A DNA stretch of 64,000 nt from a virus. Position 1 is the stretch's first letter; each line of letters begins with the position of its first letter. Made by a program: the position numbers and the translations under genes. The stretch covers positions 1-64,000 of IMG/VR virus record IMGVR_UViG_3300042562_002450; one strand, 5' to 3'. This document shows positions 1-7,253 of this stretch, piece by piece. The notes under the pieces are model-generated. The model was not told the origin of the DNA, did not search any database, and was given only the letters and a program-made list of their open reading frames with translations.

Positions 1-1
1 A

Positions 2-229
2 ACAGAAACTGTTACTAAGTATGTAACTTCATATGCTTTAAAGCATTATGTTGAAAGAACATTAGCTATTCAAACTAATAATGAAATTAATTATGTTTCT
101 AATGAAGAAATTATTAAAGCTATGGATTTAGCTGGATTTAAATGTGTTCCTACTTATAAAGGTTCTATTAATTGTCATTTTAATTTGTCTCGTAGAAGTA
201 TGCTTGAAGTTTTTAAATTAGTTATTTAG
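2..229 (+). CDS. C-terminus of an unrecognised protein (5' truncated)
   Basis: An open frame enters from the left edge and runs 75 codons to a TAG. Codons end almost always in T or A, like the next four genes, so it belongs to the same T-rich block. The visible part is mixed alpha/beta-looking, ends in the residues LVI, and contains two cysteines. I recognise no domain and cannot name a function without the missing upstream part. Confidence 0.6.
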   Translation, partial: TETVTKYVTSYALKHYVERTLAIQTNNEINYVSNEEIIKAMDLAGFKCVPTYKGSINCHFNLSRRSMLEVFKLVI

Positions 230-341
230 TTTAAATATTGAATAAATAATTGTTTTTCTTTTTATTCCATATCAATCCTTGTGTTCCTTCCTTTAGGAAG
301 GTTAATAAATCCAATTTTGTTTGGATAACATGGAGGTTTGT

Positions 342-596
342 ATGGGTGATATTAATAAAGATGCTATGTATCCTGAAGGTGTTGATCCTAATCTTGTAGA
401 CGATAGTCATAATGCTAGAGGTCAATGGTCTCCTTATTCTGAAAAACAACGTAAAGCTGCAGCTGTGCTTATTAGGGGATATCAAGCTTCAGGTATGTCT
501 TTGAAGGAAGCTACGGATGAAGCTTTTAAAGTTGTTGGGGAACCTGAGAATATTGATGAAGTTACTCAGGGTAAGCAAAAAAAAGTTAAACATTAA
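342..596 (+). CDS. Hypothetical protein, 84 aa
   Basis: I chose the ATG at 342 rather than 321 because GGAGG at 331-335 lies at ribosome-binding distance from it. The protein is hydrophilic and helical, acidic at its N-terminus, and ends in a lysine-rich tail (KQKKVKH). No signal peptide, membrane segment or known motif is visible. It is the second gene of the T-rich block at the left end; function is unknown. Confidence 0.65.
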   Translation: MGDINKDAMYPEGVDPNLVDDSHNARGQWSPYSEKQRKAAAVLIRGYQASGMSLKEATDEAFKVVGEPENIDEVTQGKQKKVKH

Positions 597-684
597 GTAA
601 TAAGGGTATTAGCTTTACCTTGGTTAATATTAAATGTGAAGGTATAAAATACACGCCCTTTGTTTTAAATATAAAGGATTTTAA

Positions 685-909
685 ATGAATATTTTTAGAA
701 GAAGAAATGGAATTAAAGAGTTTAATGAAGATGGAGATGAAGTTTTACCTTGTGGTGTTTATGATGAATATGGTGTTTTAGATGAAAGAACTGAGGAAGA
801 AGTCAATCGTGATATTGAAAAATTTAATAAAAGTATTCGTGAAAAATATCAAGTAATTTCTATAAATGATAATGTTAAAGAAATTGAAAAAAACAGTTTA
901 ATGAAATGA
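685..909 (+). CDS. Hypothetical acidic protein, 74 aa
   Basis: It begins MNIFRRR and continues with a strongly acidic, charged sequence without membrane segments or cysteine motifs. AAGGA lies just upstream. It follows an 88-base gap with no clear signal and is followed 23 bases later by the next gene, so the two are probably co-transcribed. I do not recognise the family. Confidence 0.6.
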   Translation: MNIFRRRNGIKEFNEDGDEVLPCGVYDEYGVLDERTEEEVNRDIEKFNKSIREKYQVISINDNVKEIEKNSLMK

Positions 910-931
910 ATTATTTAATTTAGGAGATATT

Positions 932-1156
932 ATGTCTAAGTTGACTGCTTCACATCGTGCTGCATTAAGAGATGAAGATTTTGCTTTTCCTAAAGAAAGA
1001 AAGTATCCGATTTATGATAAAGGACATGCTCAATATGCTATTAAAATAGCTTCTATTCATAAAAGTGATGGGAGTATGAGTGTTAGTAAGTATAATACTT
1101 TAATTAAAAAAATAAATGAAAAGTATGGTTGGAAAGCTAAAATAATAAAAATATGA
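932..1156 (+). CDS. Small phage protein with an FAFPxxRxYPIxDxxHA motif, 74 aa
   Basis: AGGAGATATT precedes the ATG. Residues about 15-32 carry the motif FAFP..RKYPIYDKGHA, a signature I have seen in small or terminal domains of many phage proteins, where it is followed by a helix. The second half resembles a short helical repeat ending in basic residues. The role of this motif is not established to my knowledge, so I give no function. Confidence 0.65.
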   Translation: MSKLTASHRAALRDEDFAFPKERKYPIYDKGHAQYAIKIASIHKSDGSMSVSKYNTLIKKINEKYGWKAKIIKI

Positions 1157-1251
1157 TAAATAAATTTTAATGATTTATTTGATTTTTATATTTTAATGTT
1201 TTTAAAAAATTAAAATAAGTTAATGTTTTGTATTTTTTATTAGGAAATATT

Positions 1252-1593
1252 ATGAATATTTTGATTATTGAAGATGATGAATTATTACTTGAAGTTATGT
1301 TGTGTGCTTTTGAGGATAAAGAATGTAAAATTTTTACTTCTTATTCTATAGAAGATGCCTATAGTAAACTTCAAGATATTAATGTTGTTATATGTGATTC
1401 TTTTTTAGGAAAAGAATTTTCATTTATAAATTCTTGTAGAGATAAAGGTATGTATTGTATTTATCATACTGGTCGTGCATATATAACTGATGAAGAATAT
1501 TATGTATTTGATTGTGTTATTGAAAAACCAAATATGTCTTTTTTGTTTAAAAAAGTAAATAGTTTAATTAATGATTTTATGATTTGTGTTTAA
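1252..1593 (+). CDS. Stand-alone response-regulator receiver domain protein, 113 aa
   Basis: I chose the ATG at 1252, preceded by TTAGGAAATATT, over the upstream ATG at 1228. The whole protein is one CheY-like receiver domain: acidic pair D8/D9 (IIEDDE), phospho-acceptor D49 (VVICDS), T73 in the switch position (YHTG) and K92-P93 (IEKP). All five signature positions are present, so phosphorylation is plausible. It has no output domain, and no histidine kinase is visible in the window. It may tap a host phosphorelay or act as a phosphate sink (inference). Confidence 0.8.
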   Translation: MNILIIEDDELLLEVMLCAFEDKECKIFTSYSIEDAYSKLQDINVVICDSFLGKEFSFINSCRDKGMYCIYHTGRAYITDEEYYVFDCVIEKPNMSFLFKKVNSLINDFMICV

Positions 1594-1647
1594 TTTTTTT
1601 ATTTAATATAAGGAATTATAATGAATATTATTAAATATCAAAATACT

Positions 1648-1670
1648 GAGAGTCTTCGACTCTCTTTTTT
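1648..1670 (+). terminator. Rho-independent terminator after the T-rich block
   Basis: A perfect 7-bp stem GAGAGTC/GACTCTC with a TTC loop is followed directly by six T. It lies 55 bases after the receiver gene and inside a spurious-looking reading frame, and so probably ends the left-hand transcription unit. Confidence 0.75.
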
Positions 1671-1673
1671 ATT

Positions 1674-1700
1674 GCAGCCTTTGGCTGCTGTGTTTTGTTT
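1674..1700 (+). terminator. Second tandem terminator
   Basis: Stem GCAGCC/GGCTGC with a TTT loop is followed by a T-rich tract. It comes immediately after the first terminator, so the two form a tandem stop before a 400-base stretch without a convincing gene. Confidence 0.6.
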
Positions 1701-1920
1701 TTTCTTTATTCCATTTAAATCTTTTGGAATTAAAATCTTTTTTGCATTTCTTATAAAAAGTTTTGTGTATTCTTTTATTCTTTTTATTAAAGTTTTATAT
1801 TTTTTATTTCACTTTCTTGTTCAAACTGTTTGGTTAAAATGGTTTTGTAACTTGAATTTGAGATTGAAATTGAATATAAAACTTGATTAAATTTAATTGA
1901 TTTAAGAACTTAATACTTTG

Positions 1921-2025
1921 TTAAGCGTTGGTACCCAACTATGCCCAGGTATTGGAAACTTTGCTAAGCGTTGGTTAGTCATAAAACTGGGAAGCTGTGT
2001 TGGGTTTGGTAAGCGTTGGTACCCC
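1921..2025 (+). repeat. Three GC-rich direct repeats (AAGCGTTGG core)
   Basis: The 9-base core AAGCGTTGG occurs at 1923-1931, 1966-1974 and 2011-2019, at spacings of 43 and 45 bases. Copies 1 and 3 extend to AAGCGTTGGTACCC. Copy 1 also forms the inverted repeat GTTGG-TAC-CCAAC. The surrounding sequence is AT-rich, so the repeats stand out. They could be binding sites for a phage replication or regulatory protein, or parts of a structured leader RNA. Confidence 0.6.
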
Positions 2026-2047
2026 ATATAAATAACGAATAAGTCTA

Positions 2048-2081
2048 TAGGTCATTAAAAGACCTAAGAGCAATTAAGCTC
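2048..2081 (+). promoter_or_regulatory. Two small hairpins in the leader of the 2105 gene
   Basis: TAGGTC/GACCTA (2048-2053 with 2061-2066) and GAGC/GCTC (2068-2071 with 2078-2081) form adjacent short stems just before the ribosome-binding site. Neither has a U-tract, so they are not terminators. They may shape the 5' untranslated region together with the repeats upstream. Confidence 0.35.
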
Positions 2082-2104
2082 AAAATATAAAATAGGAGTA
2101 TTTT

Positions 2105-2536
2105 ATGAAAACGAACACACTACAAACGACGCTACGCCTTATGATGGTTAAAGAGCCACAAGAGATTGAGAACAAGTGGATTACTAAAGATGGTAAAGAG
2201 CATTCACGTATTCGTGAATCACTAGAGGCTTATCTACTAGGCACTGGAGTTCCTTTGACTCTTATTGATTTGAATATCAATAAATTTCAAAATGGTAAGC
2301 ATTATCGCGATGTTAAGTTAACTGATTTGTTTAAGTCATTCATTAAGAATGAAGATGATCTAAAGACAGGTCGCAAGGTTTTGCTTGCTCATGTTGAGCT
2401 TATTCCAGTAAAGAATAACTTTGCTGAGAACGAATCTATTAACAGATTTGAGCCTTATCTTACTGGTTATGATATTGCTGACGCAACGCTAGTTGATACT
2501 CAAGAAGTTGAGAGTATTCGCCAGTTTGTTGGTTAA
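2105..2536 (+). CDS. Hypothetical protein, 143 aa
   Basis: ATAGGAGTATTTT precedes the ATG. It is the first gene after the repeat region and has a more mixed codon usage than the genes to its left. It is soluble-looking, has no cysteine cluster or signal peptide, and ends with acidic residues. Its long structured leader and following hairpin suggest it is transcribed alone and perhaps strongly. I do not recognise the family. Confidence 0.7.
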   Translation: MKTNTLQTTLRLMMVKEPQEIENKWITKDGKEHSRIRESLEAYLLGTGVPLTLIDLNINKFQNGKHYRDVKLTDLFKSFIKNEDDLKTGRKVLLAHVELIPVKNNFAENESINRFEPYLTGYDIADATLVDTQEVESIRQFVG

Positions 2537-2544
2537 TTGATTTT

Positions 2545-2574
2545 GTGGGTTGTTTCGTATAGAATGCAACCCAC
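2545..2574 (+). terminator. Hairpin after the 2105 gene
   Basis: An 8-bp perfect stem GTGGGTTG/CAACCCAC has a 14-base loop and is followed by GACTTTTAATTACTTTT. The U-tract is interrupted, so termination may be weak. Confidence 0.5.
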
Positions 2575-2608
2575 GACTTTTAATTACTTTTAGCCAATGG
2601 AGGTTAAT

Positions 2609-3142
2609 ATGAATTTCTTAACTCTCCTTCTTCTATTCTTTTCAATTCAAACTTATGCAAGTATTGACATGGAAAAGAAAATAGAGAAGGTCTGCCAAAA
2701 AATGCATTACAAAGACTGCTCACTGGTTAAAGCAATCGTAAAGATTGAATCAAACTTTAACCCTTTAAGTATTGGGGCTGATGGAAAAGGGAGTCTTGGT
2801 CTTACACAGATAATGTGCGATACAGCATGGACGCTTGATAGAATTAATGGAAGAAGAAGCATTAACTGCAATAGACTGTTTATACCAGAAGTAAATATTC
2901 AATATGGAATTGAATATTTAAATCACTTGGAAAGTTTGCTTTCTATTAAGCCAAACTTATATGAACTGCTCTCTGCTTATAATGGTGGTTATGCTTTTAA
3001 TAGAAGAACAAAATCATACGAGGTAAAGAGATGCAACGCTATTAGTCGGAAGAAAGGTAGACTTTGTCGACCTGGTGAGCCATTTAATATTGCATATGCA
3101 AAAAAAGTTATTTCAGTTTATTTAAAAATTAAAGGGGATTAA
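2609..3142 (+). CDS. Secreted lytic transglycosylase (SLT family), 177 aa
   Basis: GGAGG overlaps the upstream ATG at 2597, so I take the ATG at 2609. Residues 1-17 form a Sec signal peptide ending TYA. The soluble domain has the goose-lysozyme/SLT pattern: catalytic E47 in KIESNF, then GSLGLTQI, and later LLSAYNGG. It should cleave peptidoglycan glycan strands in the periplasm. It might serve in lysis, in remodelling the wall, or as an entry-related enzyme. Two extra cysteine-containing segments suggest disulfides. Confidence 0.88.
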   Translation: MNFLTLLLLFFSIQTYASIDMEKKIEKVCQKMHYKDCSLVKAIVKIESNFNPLSIGADGKGSLGLTQIMCDTAWTLDRINGRRSINCNRLFIPEVNIQYGIEYLNHLESLLSIKPNLYELLSAYNGGYAFNRRTKSYEVKRCNAISRKKGRLCRPGEPFNIAYAKKVISVYLKIKGD

Positions 3143-3165
3143 TATCCCCTTATAAAGGAGTATTT

Positions 3166-3417
3166 ATGATTAAGCTTATACAAAATAGAACTATAGGATT
3201 ACAGAAAAAAACAATTCAAGATAGTACGACAGTTATTAACTGTAATGCATGTTGTGGAACAGGAATAACCACAATAACATTACCAGCAGGATCTATTCGC
3301 AACCTAAAGGTGAAAAGCCAATTGCTTGTCCTTCAAAATGAATGTGAGAAGTGTGAAAATGGTAAAGTGACTACAAAGCTACGTATTATCAGAAAGAACT
3401 TATTATCTTTGGTTTAA
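3166..3417 (+). CDS. Small DnaJ-like zinc-ribbon protein, 83 aa
   Basis: It follows an AAAGGAG site. Two paired-cysteine knuckles are visible, CNACCGTG near residue 25 and CEKCENG near residue 60, spaced as in half of a DnaJ-type zinc-binding region. The rest is basic. It may stabilise or bind protein or nucleic acid through one zinc ion, but no specific role can be inferred. Confidence 0.7.
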   Translation: MIKLIQNRTIGLQKKTIQDSTTVINCNACCGTGITTITLPAGSIRNLKVKSQLLVLQNECEKCENGKVTTKLRIIRKNLLSLV

Positions 3418-3418
3418 T

Positions 3419-3709
3419 ATGAACGATTCAATATGGAACTATGTAGACTTTAGTAAGTATGATGATTCATTAGAATTTAAAGGTGCATGTTATACATGCG
3501 AGCCAGTAGCTATGCTTAATCTAGAATTAGATAATCAAAATAAGGATCTTCTAGCTGCACTAGATCTTGCTACCGCTCGCCTTTTATCTGCATGTAATCC
3601 TGATATTTTTACAGACCTAATGGAATCTGCAGCAATAGCTAAAGAGCTTAGGTTAACATTCTTTGGAGTTGATAATGGGAAGCAACAGGAAATCAATATT
3701 CTTCACTAG
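3419..3709 (+). CDS. Hypothetical acidic protein, 96 aa
   Basis: The gene begins two bases after the previous stop and its end overlaps the next gene by 35 bases, so it is translationally coupled on both sides. The protein is acidic and mostly helical in its second half, and contains the short motif CYTCEP. I do not recognise it. Confidence 0.65.
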   Translation: MNDSIWNYVDFSKYDDSLEFKGACYTCEPVAMLNLELDNQNKDLLAALDLATARLLSACNPDIFTDLMESAAIAKELRLTFFGVDNGKQQEINILH

Positions 3710-4310
3710 TGACTGGCATATTGGTCATGCAAATTCAATAGTTTTTGATGAAAGACCATTCAAAGATATTCAGGACATGCATAAGGGATTGATCAAAAGA
3801 TTTAATGCTAATGTTCCGCCAGATGGTGTTACGTATTTCCTTGGAGATATGGGTGTCTGTGGTAGTACATTAACCTTTGAAGTTATGAACAAATTAAATG
3901 GAATAAAAGTTCTAGTTTTAGGCAATCATGACAAGCAACATAACGCTATGTATGGTTGTGGTTTTGATGTAGTTTTAAATGGAGCTGTTCTCCAAATTGC
4001 AGGGGAACGTGTGACTATGTCTCACTGTCCTTTGATGGGAGTTTTCAGGGAAGATTTAAGTCACATTCCTATAGAAAAACAAGTAGAAAATGCTAACTGG
4101 CATGGCGAACATAAAAATAAACGATTTTCATTTGAAGATGAAGGTCAATTTCATTTGCATGGGCACATACATTCTAGTAACAAAACTAAAAACAAGAAAC
4201 CTATTTTAGGTAAGCAGTATGATGTTGGGGTTCCAGCTCATAATTACTTGCCTGTTTCAATTAGTCAAATAGAGTCATGGATATCTAAATACAAAAAAGG
4301 AATAAAATGA
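3675..4310 (+). CDS. Calcineurin-like metallophosphoesterase, 211 aa
   Basis: The ATG at 3675 is preceded by GGAG. The metal-binding blocks of the family occur in order: SDWHIGH near the N-terminus, FLGDMG, VLGNHD, then MSHCP and LHGHIHSS. Such enzymes hydrolyse phosphomono- or diesters using two metal ions. The small single-domain form is common in phages, and the substrate is not predictable. It is one of three phosphoesterase paralogues in the window (also 10414 and 43916). Confidence 0.9.
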   Translation: MGSNRKSIFFTSDWHIGHANSIVFDERPFKDIQDMHKGLIKRFNANVPPDGVTYFLGDMGVCGSTLTFEVMNKLNGIKVLVLGNHDKQHNAMYGCGFDVVLNGAVLQIAGERVTMSHCPLMGVFREDLSHIPIEKQVENANWHGEHKNKRFSFEDEGQFHLHGHIHSSNKTKNKKPILGKQYDVGVPAHNYLPVSISQIESWISKYKKGIK

Positions 4311-4531
4311 ATAATAGAATTGCATTCGAAATTAAAATGACACCTGATAAGTTATTGGAAATGCTTCAGTACGCCAAAAGTGCTCAAGAACATATGTGCG
4401 AAGGCCAAACATTTAGACTTGAAGTTTCTTATAATGTTGATTTTGTATTTGCTGGATTAAAGCCATTTAAGTCAAATGTTGGCTCATCTCGAGATTCTGA
4501 GATGCTAAGAGACTTACCGGTAATACAATGA
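4307..4531 (+). CDS. Hypothetical protein, 74 aa
   Basis: Start and stop overlap the neighbouring genes by four bases (ATGA), indicating coupled translation with the phosphoesterase before and the Nudix gene after it. The sequence has an N-terminal helix and a beta-rich second half, and no recognisable motif. Confidence 0.65.
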   Translation: MNNRIAFEIKMTPDKLLEMLQYAKSAQEHMCEGQTFRLEVSYNVDFVFAGLKPFKSNVGSSRDSEMLRDLPVIQ

Positions 4532-4920
4532 AAGATCAATTAACCGTTGTTCTAGCATTAATAAATTCAATAGATGGAAAGCATTTAGTTATCCATCGTT
4601 TAAAAGAAAACGATTATGGCTTCCCTGGTGGTAAGGTTAAAGAAGATGAAAGCTTAATAGATGCATTAGTTAGAGAGGTTCAAGAAGAAACAGGACTTTG
4701 TTTAAATAAGGAAAACTTTATACTAATCAATGGTTTAGTCCGAAATGAAAATAATAAAGAGCTTACTATTTTTACGTATGCTTATACTGATTTAATTTCT
4801 GATTCTGTAAAACTGACAACTGAAGAAAAGCATATAGATCCAATGTTAATGAATCCAGCTCTTTTTTATTCTCTTACTTCTTTTAAAGAATATTATAAAA
4901 ATTTATATTTAGAATGCTAA
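4528..4920 (+). CDS. Nudix hydrolase, 130 aa
   Basis: The full Nudix box lies at residues 34-57 (GGKVKEDES...REVQEETGL), including the REVQEE metal-binding glutamates. The enzyme should hydrolyse a nucleoside diphosphate linked to another group, for example an oxidised or damaged dNTP, in line with the phage's other nucleotide-handling enzymes. It overlaps the previous gene by four bases. Confidence 0.9.
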   Translation: MKDQLTVVLALINSIDGKHLVIHRLKENDYGFPGGKVKEDESLIDALVREVQEETGLCLNKENFILINGLVRNENNKELTIFTYAYTDLISDSVKLTTEEKHIDPMLMNPALFYSLTSFKEYYKNLYLEC

Positions 4921-4931
4921 AAGGATTGACT

Positions 4932-5102
4932 ATGAATTTTAACCCAATATCTTATGTAACACTAAGTAGAATGAAAAAACTTACTGCTTCTGCTAACTAC
5001 AATTTAAACGAAAGCAAAAATAAAGACTCAAGATGTCTTTTTATTTTATCTACAATATTTGCTTTAGTTTGTTTTCTTGTTTCAATGTATTTTAGATCAT
5101 AA
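4932..5102 (+). CDS. Small single-pass membrane protein, 56 aa
   Basis: I chose ATG 4932, with AAAAGGATT upstream. The first half is polar with several lysines. The last 20 residues form one hydrophobic segment (LFILSTIFALVCFLVSMYF) ending RS, so the protein is probably anchored by its C-terminus with the N-terminus in the cytoplasm. Function unknown. Confidence 0.55.
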   Translation: MNFNPISYVTLSRMKKLTASANYNLNESKNKDSRCLFILSTIFALVCFLVSMYFRS

Positions 5103-5114
5103 CAATTATTTAGT

Positions 5115-5191
5115 GGGATTATAGCTCAGTTGGTTAGAGCTCCCGGCTCATAACCGGGTGGTCGTAGGTTCAAGTCCTACTGGTCCCACCA
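5115..5191 (+). tRNA. tRNA with CAT anticodon (Met, or Ile2)
   Basis: A complete cloverleaf is visible: acceptor GGGATTA pairs with TGGTCCC, D arm, anticodon stem CCCGG/CCGGG around a loop with CAT, and T stem GTAGG/CCTAC. CCA is encoded at 5189-5191. Whether it is elongator Met or a lysidine-modified Ile2 cannot be decided by eye. Confidence 0.93.
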
Positions 5192-5225
5192 CTTTACAAT
5201 TAAGACAATCTGCAGGAGATAATAA

Positions 5226-5411
5226 ATGAGCACTACGTATATGCAATTACTTGAATCAAATGAAATCTTAAAAAGAACTTTAGAAGTAGTTGAAAGTTCT
5301 TTAAATAATAAAATAGAAGAACTCCAAGGAAAACTTGAAGAAGAAAAACAATTCTATCAAATCTTATCTGAAGAATACAATAAGATTAAGAAACAAGTAA
5401 AACTGTTTTAA
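5226..5411 (+). CDS. Short coiled-coil protein, 61 aa
   Basis: The gene follows the tRNA with a GGAGATAATAA ribosome-binding site. Nearly the whole protein is a heptad-rich, charged helix with leucines and isoleucines at regular spacing, so it should form a coiled coil. It could act as an oligomeriser or anti-factor, but no function is inferable. Confidence 0.6.
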   Translation: MSTTYMQLLESNEILKRTLEVVESSLNNKIEELQGKLEEEKQFYQILSEEYNKIKKQVKLF

Positions 5412-5453
5412 CTATAATTCAAGTAGAGATACTAAAACTCAAGGAGTTGATTA

Positions 5454-5840
5454 ATGGACTTACCAATGCAGTATCCACCAAAATTTAAAGATGTTGGTGG
5501 AATGGAATGTCCTAAGAACTATTACGCTTATGATCAAACAACAAGAGATTGTTCAGTATGTGGGCAAGCTAAGCTATACCAAAGATGTCATCAATATGAA
5601 GACCGCGCCGCTTGTGCTGGTTGGGTTCATCCAATGTTTGGGCCTTTATCTTGTGAAGCTTATGTTGAGCTAGATATGATGATAGATCAAAAGCCAAAAA
5701 CAGCAGAATGTTCTGAATGTAAAAAAACAATACCTGAAGACTTTATGATTATCAAGACTAATGGATTAGTTTGTTATGACTGTGATGATCCAGATTGGGC
5801 AAAAGACATACCGTCTTTTGAAGAAAGAGGTGCAGTATGA
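5454..5840 (+). CDS. Cysteine-rich zinc-ribbon protein, 128 aa
   Basis: AAGGAGTTGATTA precedes the ATG. Cysteines occur in pairs: CSVCGQ near residue 33, several more to about residue 68, then CSECKK and CYDCDD near residues 82-105. The last four cysteines make a probable treble-clef or zinc-ribbon site. It is one of several small zinc proteins in this part of the genome, and its target is unknown. Confidence 0.7.
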   Translation: MDLPMQYPPKFKDVGGMECPKNYYAYDQTTRDCSVCGQAKLYQRCHQYEDRAACAGWVHPMFGPLSCEAYVELDMMIDQKPKTAECSECKKTIPEDFMIIKTNGLVCYDCDDPDWAKDIPSFEERGAV

Positions 5841-5986
5841 ATGAAGACAAATTAGTAATATATCATTCAGATGAATGGGAACTACTTGTAACTCCACAAT
5901 ATCTTGGATCCTTTTTTGGTTGGCACTCTTGGATTACATGGTCAGTAGATGAAAACATAGCAACAATGAAATGGAGTAAGCTATGA
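5837..5986 (+). CDS. Hypothetical protein, 49 aa
   Basis: This short gene overlaps the preceding stop and the following start by four bases each, a pattern that supports real translation. The product is rich in tryptophan (about six in 49 residues) and has no charge clusters. It is too short for recognition. Confidence 0.5.
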   Translation: MNEDKLVIYHSDEWELLVTPQYLGSFFGWHSWITWSVDENIATMKWSKL

Positions 5987-6171
5987 AAGAATTAAGAAAT
6001 TGTCCATTTTGTGGCAGTGAAGCAGATACTAGTTTAGATCATGGGACACCGCAAGTATTCTGTAAAGAAATAGAAAAATGCGGCATTTTTATGCTTGATT
6101 TTGATAGTCCATTCCTAGATGAAGTTATACTTAAATGGAATAAAAGAGCAAAAGATCTCTACGAGGAATAA
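5983..6171 (+). CDS. Lar-like zinc-ribbon protein, 62 aa
   Basis: The layout matches the restriction-alleviation (Lar) type: NCPFCGSEAD at the start, a second cysteine pair (FCKEIEKCG), and a C-terminal WNKR. In the classical Rac-prophage Lar, such a protein moderates host type I restriction. Many phage homologues share only the zinc fold, so an anti-restriction role is a hypothesis. Confidence 0.7.
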   Translation: MKELRNCPFCGSEADTSLDHGTPQVFCKEIEKCGIFMLDFDSPFLDEVILKWNKRAKDLYEE

Positions 6172-6172
6172 T

Positions 6173-6475
6173 ATGAAATCATATGAATTGAAAATGAGCA
6201 TGTGTGTTAACCGTGAACATTACCTTGAACAACTTGTTCAGTTACTTAAAGAAGAAAAAGAAGAATTCTTTCAATTAATTAAAATTGCTGGAAGTTTCTT
6301 GGAAGATAGTGAAAACAACTATGAGAAACATGCTCCTAATTGTAATTTCAACAATGGCTGGAGCTCTGAAGGTAAATACTGCACATGTGGTGCATCTGAT
6401 TGGATGATGAAAAGAAAAAAGATAATTTCATTTATTAATGAATCTATTGTAAATGAGTCTTCATATCAAACCTGA
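6173..6475 (+). CDS. Hypothetical protein with C-terminal cysteines, 100 aa
   Basis: I chose ATG 6173, with GAGGAATA upstream. A helical, acidic first half is followed by HAPNC and then CTCG, which may form one zinc site. It begins one base after the Lar-like gene ends. Not recognised further. Confidence 0.6.
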   Translation: MKSYELKMSMCVNREHYLEQLVQLLKEEKEEFFQLIKIAGSFLEDSENNYEKHAPNCNFNNGWSSEGKYCTCGASDWMMKRKKIISFINESIVNESSYQT

Positions 6476-6500
6476 ACAAAGCAGTATCAAAAGGATAATT

Positions 6501-6737
6501 ATGTCTTACGAATCTTGGGGCAATGAATGGAAAGATCATGATGAAATCATTAAACTTAGAGCAGAAAGTGAAAAGTTGAAGCTACAAGTTAGAATAGCAA
6601 CGACAGCATTAGAATGCATTGAAGATCCTCGTAAAATGAATCACTCAGAAAAAGACGATTATACCCAGAAGGCATGCCTAATGAATGTAGCCCATGTTGC
6701 ATTAAAGGTTATGAGGGGTGAGTATGTCGAAGTATGA
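6501..6737 (+). CDS. Hypothetical helical protein, 78 aa
   Basis: ATG 6501 follows AAAAGGATAATT. The sequence is helical with a charged middle (KLRAESEKLKLQ) that may be a short coiled coil. Its end overlaps the start of the next small gene. No family recognised. Confidence 0.6.
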   Translation: MSYESWGNEWKDHDEIIKLRAESEKLKLQVRIATTALECIEDPRKMNHSEKDDYTQKACLMNVAHVALKVMRGEYVEV

Positions 6738-6840
6738 AAAGATGCGCCTATGGCTAATTGTAATACAGATAATTATTGGTATATATGCTGTAGTCTTTCA
6801 CTTTAAACCAATGCCAATGGCACAAACAGAATGTAGGTAA
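6724..6840 (+). CDS. Very small membrane protein, 38 aa
   Basis: The frame starts within the previous gene and ends two bases before the next ATG. After a basic start (MSKYEKMR) comes one hydrophobic segment of about 20 residues (LWLIVIQIIIGIYAVVF), typical of a single-pass membrane peptide. It is supported only by context and composition. Confidence 0.45.
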   Translation: MSKYEKMRLWLIVIQIIIGIYAVVFHFKPMPMAQTECR

Positions 6841-6842
6841 TT

Positions 6843-7124
6843 ATGAATCATATAGTACAAGAGATTGTAATTATATTAGAAGAAAATGCTAAATTAAAAA
6901 GTGCCCTCGGCTTTTATGCTTATGAAGCCAGAGATCATGTTGTAATGGAAATGAATGGTCAAAGAATGTCTGGAATTAAATTTGCTGCTGATGCTTGGGG
7001 CGATAAAGCTCGAGAATGTCTAAAAAGCATAGGACTAAACAAGCATGATTACTTTGAAGAAAAACAAAGAAAAGAAGCTATATTGCAGCACATAGCTCCA
7101 GTGCTTGAAATGAAAAGAAAATAA
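6843..7124 (+). CDS. Hypothetical helical protein, 93 aa
   Basis: The protein is alpha-helical and charged, with an ILEENAKLKSALG stretch that may form a coiled coil and a conserved-looking WGDKARECL segment. It is the last gene before an abnormal tRNA. I do not recognise the family. Confidence 0.6.
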   Translation: MNHIVQEIVIILEENAKLKSALGFYAYEARDHVVMEMNGQRMSGIKFAADAWGDKARECLKSIGLNKHDYFEEKQRKEAILQHIAPVLEMKRK

Positions 7125-7164
7125 AAATATTAGATAATCTGTCCAGCCGGTTTCACCATTTTAT

Positions 7165-7237
7165 GGTCTGTAGCTCAACTAGAGCAACGTAACTAATAAT
7201 ACGTAGATGCGAACTTAAGATGTTCGCTAGACCACCA
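7165..7237 (+). tRNA. Atypical tRNA-like gene (possible AAT anticodon)
   Basis: Arms can be drawn: acceptor GGTCTG with TAGACC, D stem GCTC/GAGC, anticodon stem ACGTA/TACGT, T stem CGAAC/GTTCG, and encoded CCA at 7235-7237. It departs from the norm in three ways. The D loop is only five bases without GG, the anticodon loop has eight bases, and the T loop reads TTAAGAT instead of a TTC-type loop. If U33 is the T at 7194 the anticodon would be AAT. It may be degenerate or specialised. Confidence 0.55.
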
Positions 7238-7253
7238 TTTTAAAGGAAATTCT

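Noticed and set aside
1621-1890. 89-aa hydrophobic reading frame with a fair ribosome-binding site
   Set aside because: Two terminator hairpins with T-runs lie inside its first 80 bases, so the hydrophobicity probably just reflects T-rich codons.
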